From contig NZ_FQVP01000008.1 of the NCBI RefSeq assembly GCF_900129395.1, positions 1 to 64,000 of the forward strand: 64,000 bases of DNA, read 5' to 3'. This DNA comes from Pseudosulfitobacter pseudonitzschiae. GTDB taxonomy: Bacteria; Pseudomonadota; Alphaproteobacteria; Rhodobacterales; Rhodobacteraceae. The notes below the pieces were generated by a model. That model made no database searches. It saw nothing but the letters and a program-made list of their open reading frames with translations, and was not told where the DNA came from. Below are positions 24,834-33,254 of this stretch, in pieces; the stretch's first letter is position 1, and each line of letters starts with the position of its first letter. Position numbers and translations under genes: made by a program.

Positions 24834-25673
24834 ATGCTGAACAAAATTGTACTGACAGGCGCGGCCGGCGCTTTGGGCCATGCCCTGCGCGAGCAGATGT
24901 CGAAAATGGCCAAGGAACTGGTGTCCACGGACATTGGCGCGCCGCAAGGCGACCTGTTGCCGAACGAGACCTGGGTCACCGCGGATCTGGGGGATTTCGA
25001 TCCCATCCTGAAGCTGATGGAAGGCGCCAGCATGGTCGTCCATTTTGGCGCCATCGCCAACGAATCCGATTTCGATTCGATCCTGCATTCCAACTTCCGC
25101 GGCACCTATAACATCTGGGAGGCCGCGCGGCGGCACGGGGTGCAGCGGGTTGTTTATGCGTCGTCGATCCACGCGGTCGGAATGTATCCCAAGAACCAGC
25201 ATATCGGCGTCGACACGCCGCACCGCCCCGATACGTTCTACGGGTTGGCCAAGTGCTTTGGCGAGAACCTGGGCCGCATGATGTGGGAGAAAAACGGGAT
25301 CGAGGCGGTGTGTCTGCGCATCCTGTCCGCGGCTCCCGTGCGCAGCACGCGCGCGCTGGGCACGTGGTTGTCGATGCCCGATCTGGTGCATCTGGTGACC
25401 CGCGCGATTGATACGCCGACCACGGAATTCACGATCATTTATGGTGTGTCCAACAACGACCGCTGCCCCGTGGACAATTCGGGCGCGGCATTCCTGGGGT
25501 ACAAGCCGCAGGACAACGCCGAACAGTTTGCCGAGGAAATCTTTGCCCAAGCGGCCCCAGCCGATCCGTCCGACCCTGCCCAGACGCGTCATGCCGGACC
25601 GTTCGCGACGATTCCCTTTGGTCAGGGTGTAGATCTGAGCAATATGAGCGGCAGTCAGAAGGCGGACGACTGA
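24834..25673 (+). CDS. NAD(P)-dependent SDR, uronate dehydrogenase-like
   Basis: This 279-residue extended SDR has a nucleotide motif TGAAGALG at 8-15, the catalytic region ASSIHAVGMYP and the Tyr-x-x-x-Lys motif FYGLAK. The layout, including the short C-terminus, is closest to uronate dehydrogenases, which oxidise glucuronate or galacturonate to the aldarolactone. No other uronate gene is adjacent, so the substrate is open. It is co-transcribed with the FAD oxidoreductase and followed by a terminator. Confidence 0.78.
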   Translation: MLNKIVLTGAAGALGHALREQMSKMAKELVSTDIGAPQGDLLPNETWVTADLGDFDPILKLMEGASMVVHFGAIANESDFDSILHSNFRGTYNIWEAARRHGVQRVVYASSIHAVGMYPKNQHIGVDTPHRPDTFYGLAKCFGENLGRMMWEKNGIEAVCLRILSAAPVRSTRALGTWLSMPDLVHLVTRAIDTPTTEFTIIYGVSNNDRCPVDNSGAAFLGYKPQDNAEQFAEEIFAQAAPADPSDPAQTRHAGPFATIPFGQGVDLSNMSGSQKADD

Positions 25674-25678
25674 ATTCA

Positions 25679-25708
25679 GACGGGCGGCGTTTGCGCGCCG
25701 TCCGTTTG
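25679..25708 (+). terminator. Terminator after the FAD/SDR operon
   Basis: ACGGGCGGCG (25680-25689) pairs with CGCCGTCCGT (25696-25705) with one G-T pair, then TTTGT. It separates the operon from the convergent DUF4287 gene. Confidence 0.65.
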
Positions 25709-25924
25709 TCAGCTTTCGTTCTTAATTTCGCGCAGGGTATCAGCGACCAGAGCATTCGCATGCCCGTGGCCCATGTTATGCTCGCTTTTCAGCCAAGCCA
25801 CCAACTCCATGTGCTTCAGGCCGGTTTGCGCGCGGATCATTGATTTCCAATCTGCGATGGGGCGGCCGTATTTCGCCTCGATGGACGGAAAATAGGACGC
25901 GGGGCCTTTAACAGTGCCTGACAT
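25709..25924 (-). CDS. DUF4287 domain small protein
   Basis: This 71-residue protein contains the DUF4287 core SYFPSIEAKYGRPIADWKSMI followed by HMELVAWLKSEHNMGHGHANALVA. That is a small helical domain of unknown function, common as a stand-alone gene in alphaproteobacteria. The ATG at 25924 is the natural start; the frame is open further but passes through the pca terminator region. Confidence 0.82.
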   Translation of the reverse strand: MSGTVKGPASYFPSIEAKYGRPIADWKSMIRAQTGLKHMELVAWLKSEHNMGHGHANALVADTLREIKNES

Positions 25925-26003
25925 GATGTGCCTTTGTGTCTGCAAGGGGGTCGCTGCAGTTTTCATCACCACGTGTCGCACCGTCAAGCTTCGTGCAGCA
26001 ACA

Positions 26004-26034
26004 CAAAAGCCCCCGCAGGATTGCTGCGGGGGGC
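26004..26034 (-). terminator. Rho-independent terminator of the pobA-pcaCHG operon
   Basis: On the minus strand, GCCCCCCGCAG pairs with CTGCGGGGGC around a short loop (26009-26033), followed by TTTTGTGT. It lies 27 bases beyond the pcaG stop. Confidence 0.8.
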
Positions 26035-26060
26035 TGATGGTCGTGGTGTGATGTTGTGGG

Positions 26061-26666
26061 TCAGATATCGAAAAAGATCGTCTCGTCCGGCCCCTGCAGA
26101 TGGATGTCGAACAGATAGGTGCCATCGCCTTGCGGCTCTCCCATCAGCGTCGGCACCCGCACTTGATGCTCGATCCGTTTCAGCACCGGATCGGCGGCGT
26201 TGGCCTCGGGTTCGTCTGCGAAGTACATCCGCGTATGAAGGCCAAGGTTGATGCCGCGCGCCACGATCCAGAAGGTGATGTGCGGCGCCATCGGCGTGCC
26301 GTCGCGGTTTTGTACGGCTCCGGGTTTGATCGTCTCGAACCGGAACGTGCCGTCGTCCATATCGGTGGGGCAGCGGCCCCAGCCGTAAACATCCGCGTCT
26401 GCCCCATCCTGACCGGGATAGATGCCGCTGGCGTCGGCATGCCAGATTTCCAGAAGCGCATCGCGCAGGGGCGTGCCTGTGCCGTCCAGCACGCGGCCTT
26501 TGATCGTGATCCGGTCGCCCTTTGGCGCGTCGCCCAGCATGGTCGTGCCCAGATCGGCGTCATAAACACCGGTGATGCCGCTGTAATTCGGCGTCAGGCC
26601 GATGTGCACATAGGGGCCCGCCGTCTGCGATGGGCTTTCCTTGAGGTTGTCCAGTTTCTGTACCAT
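26061..26666 (-). CDS. pcaG: Protocatechuate 3,4-dioxygenase alpha subunit
   Basis: This 201-residue intradiol dioxygenase subunit contains ESPSQTAGPYVHIGLTP at the N-terminus, GDRITIKGRVLDGTG, LLEIWHADASGIYP and PHITFWIVARGINLGLHTRMYF. The alpha subunit supports the active site of the iron-bearing beta subunit (PcaH) and is itself metal-free. The ATG at 26666 overlaps the pcaH stop (TGATG). Together they convert protocatechuate to 3-carboxy-cis,cis-muconate. Confidence 0.95.
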   Translation of the reverse strand: MVQKLDNLKESPSQTAGPYVHIGLTPNYSGITGVYDADLGTTMLGDAPKGDRITIKGRVLDGTGTPLRDALLEIWHADASGIYPGQDGADADVYGWGRCPTDMDDGTFRFETIKPGAVQNRDGTPMAPHITFWIVARGINLGLHTRMYFADEPEANAADPVLKRIEHQVRVPTLMGEPQGDGTYLFDIHLQGPDETIFFDI

Positions 26667-27397
26667 CACAGCCCCTCCATCCGGTTTTCGAACATGGTCT
26701 GGCGCACGCCGCGCAGCACGATGTCGAATTTATAGGCACGGGCGTCCATCGGCACGGTGCGGCGCATGTCCAGCGCGGCCACCAGCGTTTCAATCGCCTC
26801 GCGCGAGGGGATCGTCCCGACTATAGGGCACTGCCAGATCATCGGGTCGCCTTCGAAATACATCTGGGTGATCAGGCGCTGGCCAAACGATTGGCCGAAG
26901 ATCGAAAAGTGGATGTGCGCGGGCCGCCAGTCGTTGGGGCCGTTGGGCCACGGGTAGGGGCCGGGCTGGATCGTGCGGAATTCGTAGTTGCCCTGTTCAT
27001 CAGTGATCACACGCCCGCAACCGCCAAAGTTGGGGTCAAGCGGGGCAAGATAGCTTTCTTTTTTGTGACGGTAGCGGCCACCGGCGTTGGCTTGCCAGAC
27101 TTCGACCAGCGCATTTGGCAGGCCGCGCCCGGTTTCGTCCAGAACACGACCATATACGATGATGCGCGGCCCGATGGCCGATTGTCCCTCGCTGGCAAAG
27201 TTGTGGATCAGGTCGGCGTCCTGCGGGCCCAGAATGTCGCGTGTGAACACGGGGCCGGTGTCTTCGCTCAGCGTCGAGGGCATCGAAATGGGGGCCGCAG
27301 CGGGCGAGCGTTTGACGCTGGTTTTATACGGCGGCGTTAGCGCGGCAGGGTGCCAGCTGCGGTCGCGATGGAACAGGCCAGAGGGTTTATCCGTCAC
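26666..27397 (-). CDS. pcaH: Protocatechuate 3,4-dioxygenase beta subunit
   Basis: This 243-residue catalytic subunit has all four Fe(III) ligands visible: Tyr109 (GRYRHKKE), Tyr148 (GPYPWPNG), His161 and His163 ([11 protein letters not shown]). These are in the same spacing as the classical Tyr108/Tyr147/His160/His162 set. It starts with GTG, overlapping the pcaC stop (GTGA). The order is pobA-pcaC-pcaH-pcaG. Confidence 0.96.
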   Translation of the reverse strand: MTDKPSGLFHRDRSWHPAALTPPYKTSVKRSPAAAPISMPSTLSEDTGPVFTRDILGPQDADLIHNFASEGQSAIGPRIIVYGRVLDETGRGLPNALVEVWQANAGGRYRHKKESYLAPLDPNFGGCGRVITDEQGNYEFRTIQPGPYPWPNGPNDWRPAHIHFSIFGQSFGQRLITQMYFEGDPMIWQCPIVGTIPSREAIETLVAALDMRRTVPMDARAYKFDIVLRGVRQTMFENRMEGL

Positions 27398-27774
27398 TGT
27401 GTGTCCTCCATTTCGGCGTAGGTCGCCTTGGCCAAGGCTATCGCGTGGTTGGCCTTGGGGACACCCGCATAAATCGCGACGTGCTGGAACGCTTCGATCA
27501 CGTCCTGTTTGCTGGCACCTGTGCGGGCGGTGGCGCGGATGTGCATCGGGATTTCCGAAAAGTTGCCGGTCGCCGCCAGCAGCGCCAGCGTCAGCATCGA
27601 CCGCTCGCGGCGGCTGATGGCGTCGCTGGCCCAGACGGTGCCCCAGGCGCTTTCGGTGATCAGCCCCTGAAACGGTTGGTCAAAGTCGGTCTTGTTGGCC
27701 TCGGCGCGGTCCACGTGGGCGTCGCCCAGCACCTCGCGGCGTACCTTCATGCCAATGTCTGTCTTGTCGCTCAT
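27394..27774 (-). CDS. pcaC: 4-carboxymuconolactone decarboxylase
   Basis: This 126-residue CMD-family protein reads [17 protein letters not shown] at the N-terminus and [24 protein letters not shown] with the family's catalytic Arg-Glu-Arg-Ser. It ends [22 protein letters not shown]. The protein converts 4-carboxymuconolactone to 3-oxoadipate enol-lactone. The ATG at 27774 was preferred over an upstream extension that would enter pobA. It lies 10 bases from the pobA stop. Confidence 0.94.
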   Translation of the reverse strand: MSDKTDIGMKVRREVLGDAHVDRAEANKTDFDQPFQGLITESAWGTVWASDAISRRERSMLTLALLAATGNFSEIPMHIRATARTGASKQDVIEAFQHVAIYAGVPKANHAIALAKATYAEMEDTQ

Positions 27775-27784
27775 GTGGGGGTCC

Positions 27785-28954
27785 TCAATAGGGCAGGCCG
27801 ACGTAATTCTGGGCCATTGCGGTCTGGGCGGCAGGGCTTTCACGCAAGAAGGCCAGTTCAGCCAGTTGCATCTTTTTGTCGAATTCGGACTGGCCCGGAT
27901 AGGTGTGCATCAGGTTCGAGAACCACCAGCTGAACCGCTCGGCTTTCCAGACGCGGGCCAGGGCGCGTTCAGAGTAGTGGTCGATACCGTCGCTGTCGTG
28001 GTTTAGGTAGAACTGTTTCAGCCCGTTATACAGGTAATGCACGTCGGATGCGGCGGTGTTCAACCCCTTGGCCCCCGTGGGCGGGACGATATGCGCGGCG
28101 TCACCGCACAGGAACAGCCGCCCCCAGCGCATCGGTTCGGTCACAAAGGACCGCAGCGGTGCGATGGATTTTTCGATGCTGGGGCCGGTGATGATCGTGT
28201 CGGCCGCGCTTTGCGGGATACGACGTTTCAATTCGTCCCAGAATGCGTCGTCTGACCAGTCGTCGACGCTGTCGGTGGCGGGGCACTGGATGTAATAGCG
28301 GCTGAGATGGGCGTTGCGCATGCTGCACAGGGCGAAACCGCGTTCCGAGTTGGAATAGATCAGCTCGTCATCCACGGGCGGGGTTTCCGACAGGATGCCG
28401 AGCCAGCCAAAGGGATAGACCTTTTCGTATTCGCGCCGCTGCGCTTCGGGAATGGTTTTGCGGCTGACGCCATGAAAGCCGTCGCATCCGGCGACAAAGT
28501 CGCAGTCGATCCGGCTTTGCTGTCCGGCCTTGGTGTAGGTCACATAGGGCGCGTCAGTCTTGGCGTCGTGGATCACGACGTCCTCGACCTCGTAAATCGT
28601 TTGCAGGCCGGCCTTGTCGCGGGCTGCGTAAAGGTCGCGGGTCACTTCGGTCTGGCCATAGACCATGACAGAGCTGCCGGTGTGTTCGGCAAAGTCGATG
28701 CGGAACATGTCACCGTCATATCCGACCATGGTGCCGTCGTGAACAAAGCCTTCGGCGTGCATCCGGTCGGACACGCCTGCCTGTTCCATCAGACCCACCA
28801 GCCCGCGCTCCAGCACGCCCGCGCGGATGCGGGACAGAACATATTCCTGTGTCTTGCGCTCCAGAACGACAGCTTCGATGCCTTGCGTGTGCAAGAGTTG
28901 GCCCAAAAGCAGACCGGACGGACCCCCGCCGATGATGATGACTTGCGTTCGCAT
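27785..28954 (-). CDS. pobA: 4-hydroxybenzoate 3-monooxygenase
   Basis: This 389-residue class A flavoprotein hydroxylase has GGGPSGL near 9-15 for FAD, YVLSRIRAGVLERG for the PobA substrate loop, the CDGFHG motif, and GDAAHIVPPTGAKGLN near the C-terminal third. It converts 4-hydroxybenzoate to protocatechuate, which PcaGH then cleaves, so the gene heads its own pathway. The promoter lies in the 90-base divergent gap shared with pcaQ. Confidence 0.96.
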   Translation of the reverse strand: MRTQVIIIGGGPSGLLLGQLLHTQGIEAVVLERKTQEYVLSRIRAGVLERGLVGLMEQAGVSDRMHAEGFVHDGTMVGYDGDMFRIDFAEHTGSSVMVYGQTEVTRDLYAARDKAGLQTIYEVEDVVIHDAKTDAPYVTYTKAGQQSRIDCDFVAGCDGFHGVSRKTIPEAQRREYEKVYPFGWLGILSETPPVDDELIYSNSERGFALCSMRNAHLSRYYIQCPATDSVDDWSDDAFWDELKRRIPQSAADTIITGPSIEKSIAPLRSFVTEPMRWGRLFLCGDAAHIVPPTGAKGLNTAASDVHYLYNGLKQFYLNHDSDGIDHYSERALARVWKAERFSWWFSNLMHTYPGQSEFDKKMQLAELAFLRESPAAQTAMAQNYVGLPY

Positions 28955-29003
28955 AGTGAGTTCCTCTTCCTGACGCGAACTTAATGGTGTTTCTATGCAA
29001 GTA

Positions 29004-29035
29004 AATTGATATGTTTGGTCGTATACTTATCAATT
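29004..29035. promoter_or_regulatory. Inverted repeat in the pobA/pcaQ divergent promoter
   Basis: AATTGATA at 29004-29011 and TATCAATT at 29028-29035 form a perfect 8-base inverted repeat with a 16-base spacer, centred between the divergent genes. LysR regulators bind such dyads; PcaQ is the obvious candidate. Binding is inferred. Confidence 0.6.
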
Positions 29036-29044
29036 CTGGTAACC

Positions 29045-29956
29045 ATGATCGATCCACGTATCAAATTCCGCCACATCCAGTGCTTTGTCGAGATCGTCCG
29101 GCAGGGCAGCCTGAAGGGTGCATCTGAGCGGTTGAATCTGACCCAGCCCGGCGTTTCGCGCACGCTCAAAGACCTTGAGGAAACGCTGGGGGCGATACTG
29201 TTGGAACGCGACAGGGGCGGTGTGACCCTGACCCCGCAAGGCGAGGTGTTCTGGCATTTCGCCCAGACTTCCATGGCTGCGCTGCAACAGGGGTTGGACG
29301 GTGTTGATCAGTTGACGCGCGGCGGGCGTACCGTGGTGGCCGTGGGCGCGTTGCCCTCGGTCGCGGCCAGCCTGATGCCGCAGGTGGTGGTGCATCTGGC
29401 GACAGCCGCCCCCAAGACGCAGATGCATATCGTCGAGGGCGCACATGGCGATCTGGTGGGACGGTTGCGGGCGGGGGCCTTGGACATGGTGATCGGGCGG
29501 CTGGGTCCGGTTGAGACGATGCAGGGTCTGTCGTTCACCCAGCTTTACACCGAGGTCGTGGACATGGTGGTGCGCCCCGGTCATCCGTTGCTGCGCGCCC
29601 CGCAACTGGCATCTTTGCGCGATTGGCCCGTGATCTATCCGCCGCGCGACAGTGCGATTTACGGGTTGGTCGAAACCTTCATGCTGGCGAACGGTATCGG
29701 TGATTTGCCTGACAAACTGGAAACCGTGTCAGGGGCCTTTGCCCACGTCTATACCCCCGTGTCGGATGCGGTGTGGATCATTTCGCACGGGGTGGTGGCT
29801 CCGGCGCTGGCGGCGGGGCGGTTGGTGCGGCTGCCGTTTGATACGGGGCCAACTCGGGGGCCGATCGGGGTGATGACGCGCGCGGGTCAGTCCGCCAGTG
29901 CGGCATCGGACACGGTTCTGTTGGCAGCGCGCAAGGTTCTGGCCGAGCGGGATTAA
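29045..29956 (+). CDS. pcaQ: LysR-type regulator PcaQ
   Basis: This 303-residue LysR regulator opens IDPRIKFRHIQCFVEIVRQGSL, the PcaQ signature, and the HTH continues ASERLNLTQPGVSRTLKDLEETLG. A ligand-binding domain follows (VAVGALPSVAASLMP). PcaQ activates pca genes in response to 3-carboxymuconate or muconolactone intermediates in rhizobia. The ATG at 29045 was chosen because residues then align with the family; the frame upstream runs into the operator. It is divergent from pobA-pcaCHG. Confidence 0.92.
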   Translation: MIDPRIKFRHIQCFVEIVRQGSLKGASERLNLTQPGVSRTLKDLEETLGAILLERDRGGVTLTPQGEVFWHFAQTSMAALQQGLDGVDQLTRGGRTVVAVGALPSVAASLMPQVVVHLATAAPKTQMHIVEGAHGDLVGRLRAGALDMVIGRLGPVETMQGLSFTQLYTEVVDMVVRPGHPLLRAPQLASLRDWPVIYPPRDSAIYGLVETFMLANGIGDLPDKLETVSGAFAHVYTPVSDAVWIISHGVVAPALAAGRLVRLPFDTGPTRGPIGVMTRAGQSASAASDTVLLAARKVLAERD

Positions 29957-29970
29957 CCCGCGTTGGGTCC

Positions 29971-30004
29971 GGCGGCGCGGTCTCTTGGAATCTACCGCGC
30001 CGCC
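29971..30004. terminator. Strong hairpin between convergent pcaQ and tctA
   Basis: GGCGGCGCGGT (29971-29981) pairs perfectly with ACCGCGCCGCC (29994-30004) over 11 pairs with a 12-base loop. No T-tract follows, but it sits at the only gap between two convergent genes and probably terminates or insulates in both directions. Confidence 0.6.
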
Positions 30005-30013
30005 CGTTGTCGG

Positions 30014-31555
30014 TTAGTCGGAAATCGACCCTTCGTCGTCGCCGCGCTCGTGCATCTTGGCCTTGACCTTGCGGCCCACGATCAGCGGCAGGACAAAGCC
30101 GATGATCGCAACCAGCCACAGACCAATCGCCAGCGGGCTGTCGATCAGGGTGAACCAATCGCCGTTGTCGATGGTGATCGCGCGGCGCAGGTTGTTTTCC
30201 ATGGCGTTGCCCAGCAGCGTGCCCAGGATGATGGGCACCAATGGCACGTCAAACTTGCGCAGCACCCAGCCCAGCACGCCAAAGCCGATCATGACCAGCA
30301 GGTCGAAAGACGATCCGGAGATACCGTAGATGCCGACAAAGGACACCATCGCCACCACTGGCATCAGGATGCGCGGCGGCACCATCAGCACGCGGGTGAA
30401 CAGGCCCACCATCGGGATGTTCATCGCAAGCAACATAAAGTTGGCGATGAACAACGCGGCGATCAGTCCCCAGACCACATCGGGGTTCTGGGTGAACAGC
30501 AGCGGACCGGGTGTGATGTTCAGCGACAGCAGAACCGCCAGCAGAACCGCAGTGGTCCCAGACCCCGGAACACCCAGCGCCAGCATCGGCACCAGCGCGC
30601 CACCGGCGGCAGCGTTGTTGCCTGCTTCGGGTGCCGCGACACCGCGCGGATCGCCCTTGCCAAAGGTCTTGCCATCCTTGTCGACCAACCGCTTTTCGAA
30701 GGAATACGATATGAACGACCCCAACGAGGCGCCCGCACCGGGCAGAACACCCGCGATGAAACCCAGGATCGTCGAGCGGATCATTGTTGGTGTGGTTTGC
30801 TTGAGCATCGACATAGGCGGCGTCAGGCGTCCCACCTTGATCTTTGAGGCCGATGCGCTGGCGTCGCCGTGACGATGCTCGAGGAAGATAAACACTTCCG
30901 ACAGGGCAAACAGGCCCACGATGGCCACAAGGAAATCCAGCCCGTCGTAAAGGTGCACTTCGCCGAAGGTAAACCGCGGCACACCGGTTTGCGTGTCAAC
31001 GCCGATCATTGCCAGGCCCAGACCCAAGGCAGCAGCAAAGGCCGACTTGGCCTGGTTGGTCGACGACACGCCGCCCAGTGTCATGAACGCCAGTGCAAAC
31101 AGGGCGAAATATTCAGCCGGACCGAACAGCAAGGCGATCTTGACCAGCTGCGGCGCCAGGAAGATCAGCCCCCATGTGGCAAAGAACGCGCCGACAAAGG
31201 ACGCGATGCCAGACAGCGACAGGGCTTGGCCCGCCATGCCTTTTTTTGCCATCGGGTAGCCGTCCAGGCAGGTCATCATTGCCGGTTCGTCGCCGGGAAT
31301 GTTCAGCAGGATCGACGAGATCCGCCCGCCGTACATCGCCCCGTAATAGACCGAAGTCAGCAGGATCAACGACGCGGTCGGTCCCAGGCCAAGGGTAAAG
31401 GCCAGCGGGATCAGGATCGCCACGCCATTCGATGGCCCGAGGCCGGGCAGCGCACCCATGATGGTGCCCAGAAAACAGCCCAATAAGGCCAGCAGGATAT
31501 TCTGCCACGTCAACGCGATGGCAAAACCGTCAGCAAGAGATGCGAAGGTTTCCAT
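30014..31555 (-). CDS. tctA: Tripartite tricarboxylate transporter, large permease TctA
   Basis: This 513-residue inner-membrane protein has about 12 hydrophobic segments. Family motifs include LGTIMGALPGLGPSNGVAIL near the N-terminus, YYGAMYGGRISSILLNIPGD and NNAAAGGALVPMLALGVPGSGTTAVLL-type sequence in the second half. TctA is the main transport pore, working with TctB and the periplasmic receptor TctC on tricarboxylates or related acids. It lies 12 bases after tctB. Confidence 0.94.
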   Translation of the reverse strand: METFASLADGFAIALTWQNILLALLGCFLGTIMGALPGLGPSNGVAILIPLAFTLGLGPTASLILLTSVYYGAMYGGRISSILLNIPGDEPAMMTCLDGYPMAKKGMAGQALSLSGIASFVGAFFATWGLIFLAPQLVKIALLFGPAEYFALFALAFMTLGGVSSTNQAKSAFAAALGLGLAMIGVDTQTGVPRFTFGEVHLYDGLDFLVAIVGLFALSEVFIFLEHRHGDASASASKIKVGRLTPPMSMLKQTTPTMIRSTILGFIAGVLPGAGASLGSFISYSFEKRLVDKDGKTFGKGDPRGVAAPEAGNNAAAGGALVPMLALGVPGSGTTAVLLAVLLSLNITPGPLLFTQNPDVVWGLIAALFIANFMLLAMNIPMVGLFTRVLMVPPRILMPVVAMVSFVGIYGISGSSFDLLVMIGFGVLGWVLRKFDVPLVPIILGTLLGNAMENNLRRAITIDNGDWFTLIDSPLAIGLWLVAIIGFVLPLIVGRKVKAKMHERGDDEGSISD

Positions 31556-31567
31556 GTGGGGGCCTCC

Positions 31568-31999
31568 TTAAAATCCGAGGGGACCACGTGCGAGCGACAG
31601 GCCCAGCACGAGGTGAAAAATGACATAGATGCCCACCGATGTGCCCACACCCGTGGCAACCGAGGCCAAAAACCCCGAACCTAGGCGCCAGGTCAGGTAA
31701 CCGGCGGCAAAGCAGGTGGCGATGATGAACCCCAGTTCAGGCAGCAACTCGGCGTACAAGATCATTACGACAGCCGCCGCGAGGATCTCTGCCAGACGGC
31801 CAAGGCTGGGCCATGCCGGCGACGCATCGGGTTTGAGCGCAATTGCAAGCGAGCTGAGGCCGAGAATGGCGGCGATGATCAGAGGGAAGGCTTTGGGGCC
31901 TACGGCGTCGGACAGAAAGCTTTCTTCGATCGCGAGGGCGGCAAATGCAAAGCCGATCGCGAGAAGGATGCCGACGACGCCAAAAATGCGATCAGACAT
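31568..31999 (-). CDS. tctB: Tripartite tricarboxylate transporter, small permease TctB
   Basis: This 143-residue membrane protein has four hydrophobic helices (IFGVVGILLAIGFAFAALAI, AFPLIIAAILGLSSLAIAL, ILAAAVVMILYAELL, VATGVGTSVGIYVIFHLVLG). It is the usual size of TctB. The start at 31999 was preferred over an upstream in-frame Met because the hydrophobic segment then begins at once. It lies between tctC and tctA in the standard order C-B-A. Confidence 0.9.
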   Translation of the reverse strand: MSDRIFGVVGILLAIGFAFAALAIEESFLSDAVGPKAFPLIIAAILGLSSLAIALKPDASPAWPSLGRLAEILAAAVVMILYAELLPELGFIIATCFAAGYLTWRLGSGFLASVATGVGTSVGIYVIFHLVLGLSLARGPLGF

Positions 32000-32040
32000 A
32001 GGATGATCCTTTGCTGGAATGTCGAGGGGATGATGCACGC

Positions 32041-32068
32041 GGGGCGCCGCAACGTGTTGCAGCGCCCC
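32041..32068 (-). terminator. Intercistronic hairpin between tctC and tctB
   Basis: A stem with GGGGCGCCGCAAC on the left and GTTGCAGCGCCCC on the right (one mismatch) surrounds a 2-base centre in the 95-base gap after tctC. No strong T-run follows. It probably lowers tctBA expression or stabilises the 3' end of the tctC message, so that binding protein exceeds permease. Confidence 0.55.
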
Positions 32069-32094
32069 TTGGGAAAAGCGGCAGTGACTGCAGC

Positions 32095-33093
32095 TTACTT
32101 GATGATGCCGATCTCGCGCGAGATGGCGGCGATTTCGGCGACGTTGTCAGCCACGAAGGCTTCGAAGTCCGCGCCTTGCAGGTCCAGCGGGGCCAGGCCG
32201 TTGTTGGCCATGACCTCTTTCCACTGGTCGCTGGCGTAAAGTTCACCGATCTTCGAGACCCAGGCGTCATAGGCTTCGTCGCTCATGCCGCCGGGGGCGT
32301 AGAAACCGCGCCAGTTGGCACCGATGGCGTCAACGCCCTGTTCCTTGGCGGTCGGGAAATCGGCGAAATCGCCTTCCAGACGCTCGGGCGCCAGAACCGC
32401 GATGACGCGGATGTCACCGCTGTCCACGAACCCTTTGGCTTCCGAGGCGTCGCCGGTGAAGGCCTGGACCGAACCGGCCAGCAGCTGGGTCACCGCCTCG
32501 CCGCCGCCGTCAAAGGCGATGTATTTGACCGAACGCACGTCGTCGATGCCATAGGCGTTCGCGGCGATCAGGACCTTCAGGTGGTCCCAGCCGCCAACAG
32601 CCGAACCACCTGCAACGGAAACGCTGGTGGGGTCGGTTTTGATCTTCTCAAGCAACTCGGGGAGATCCTTGATCTCGCTGTCCGCGGCCACGGCGATCAC
32701 ACCATAGTCGGCACCGACAGACGCCAGCCAGCGAACCTGTTCCATTGTGTTGCCCGGATAGGCACCTTGCGCCAGACGTGTGGCCGTGGCGGACGATGCC
32801 GCGACGATCAGGTCGTTGCTGTCATTGCGCTTGTTGACGACTTCGGCAAAGGCCACGCCACCGCCGCCACCGGCAAGGTTCACGACTTGCATGGTCTTTT
32901 CGATCAGACCTTCGTCCTGCAACATCTTGCCCACCTGACGGCAGGTGAAGTCCCAACCGCCGCCGGGGTTGGCGGGGGCGATGCATTCGGGGCTTTCAGG
33001 GGTAAAGCCCTGGGACTGTGCACCGGCGGCGAAAGTCGCCATAAAGGCCGCGGCGATGGTCAGGCGGCTTGCCTTGGTGATCTTGCTGATCAT
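32095..33093 (-). CDS. tctC: Tripartite tricarboxylate transporter substrate-binding protein TctC
   Basis: This 332-residue periplasmic receptor has a signal peptide at 1-27 (basic start, hydrophobic core AAAFMATFAAGAQSQG). The mature part shows APANPGGGWDFTCR, VNLAGGGGGVAFAEVVN and the GSAVGGWDHLKVL loop typical of TctC/Bug binding proteins. It delivers the substrate acid to TctBA. The gene is divergent from tctD and has the palindrome region upstream. Confidence 0.93.
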   Translation of the reverse strand: MISKITKASRLTIAAAFMATFAAGAQSQGFTPESPECIAPANPGGGWDFTCRQVGKMLQDEGLIEKTMQVVNLAGGGGGVAFAEVVNKRNDSNDLIVAASSATATRLAQGAYPGNTMEQVRWLASVGADYGVIAVAADSEIKDLPELLEKIKTDPTSVSVAGGSAVGGWDHLKVLIAANAYGIDDVRSVKYIAFDGGGEAVTQLLAGSVQAFTGDASEAKGFVDSGDIRVIAVLAPERLEGDFADFPTAKEQGVDAIGANWRGFYAPGGMSDEAYDAWVSKIGELYASDQWKEVMANNGLAPLDLQGADFEAFVADNVAEIAAISREIGIIK

Positions 33094-33118
33094 GGGTGGT
33101 CCTCCACTTTAAATCTGT

Positions 33119-33168
33119 CGGGCAGTTTCGATGCCCGAATTCCGTGCCAACGCACTGCAAATTGCAGT
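33119..33168. promoter_or_regulatory. Two dyads in the tctC/tctD divergent region
   Basis: CGGGCA (33119-33124) faces TGCCCG (33132-33137). A perfect palindrome ACTGCAA-A-TTGCAGT occupies 33154-33168. The second is the better operator candidate for the response regulator TctD acting on tctCBA. The assignment is by position only. Confidence 0.5.
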
Positions 33169-33254
33169 CTCCTCGCGAATGGCTGATAAGTGTTTAGGCG
33201 ACAAAGCTGTCGTGAACCTGTCATGTGGGCGCAAGGCAGTCGAGGGAGAGGCTG

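Noticed and set aside
29571-30013. A small gene in the pcaQ-tctA gap
   Set aside because: The gap beyond pcaQ is only about 57 bases and is occupied by a perfect 11-base hairpin; frames there are fragments.
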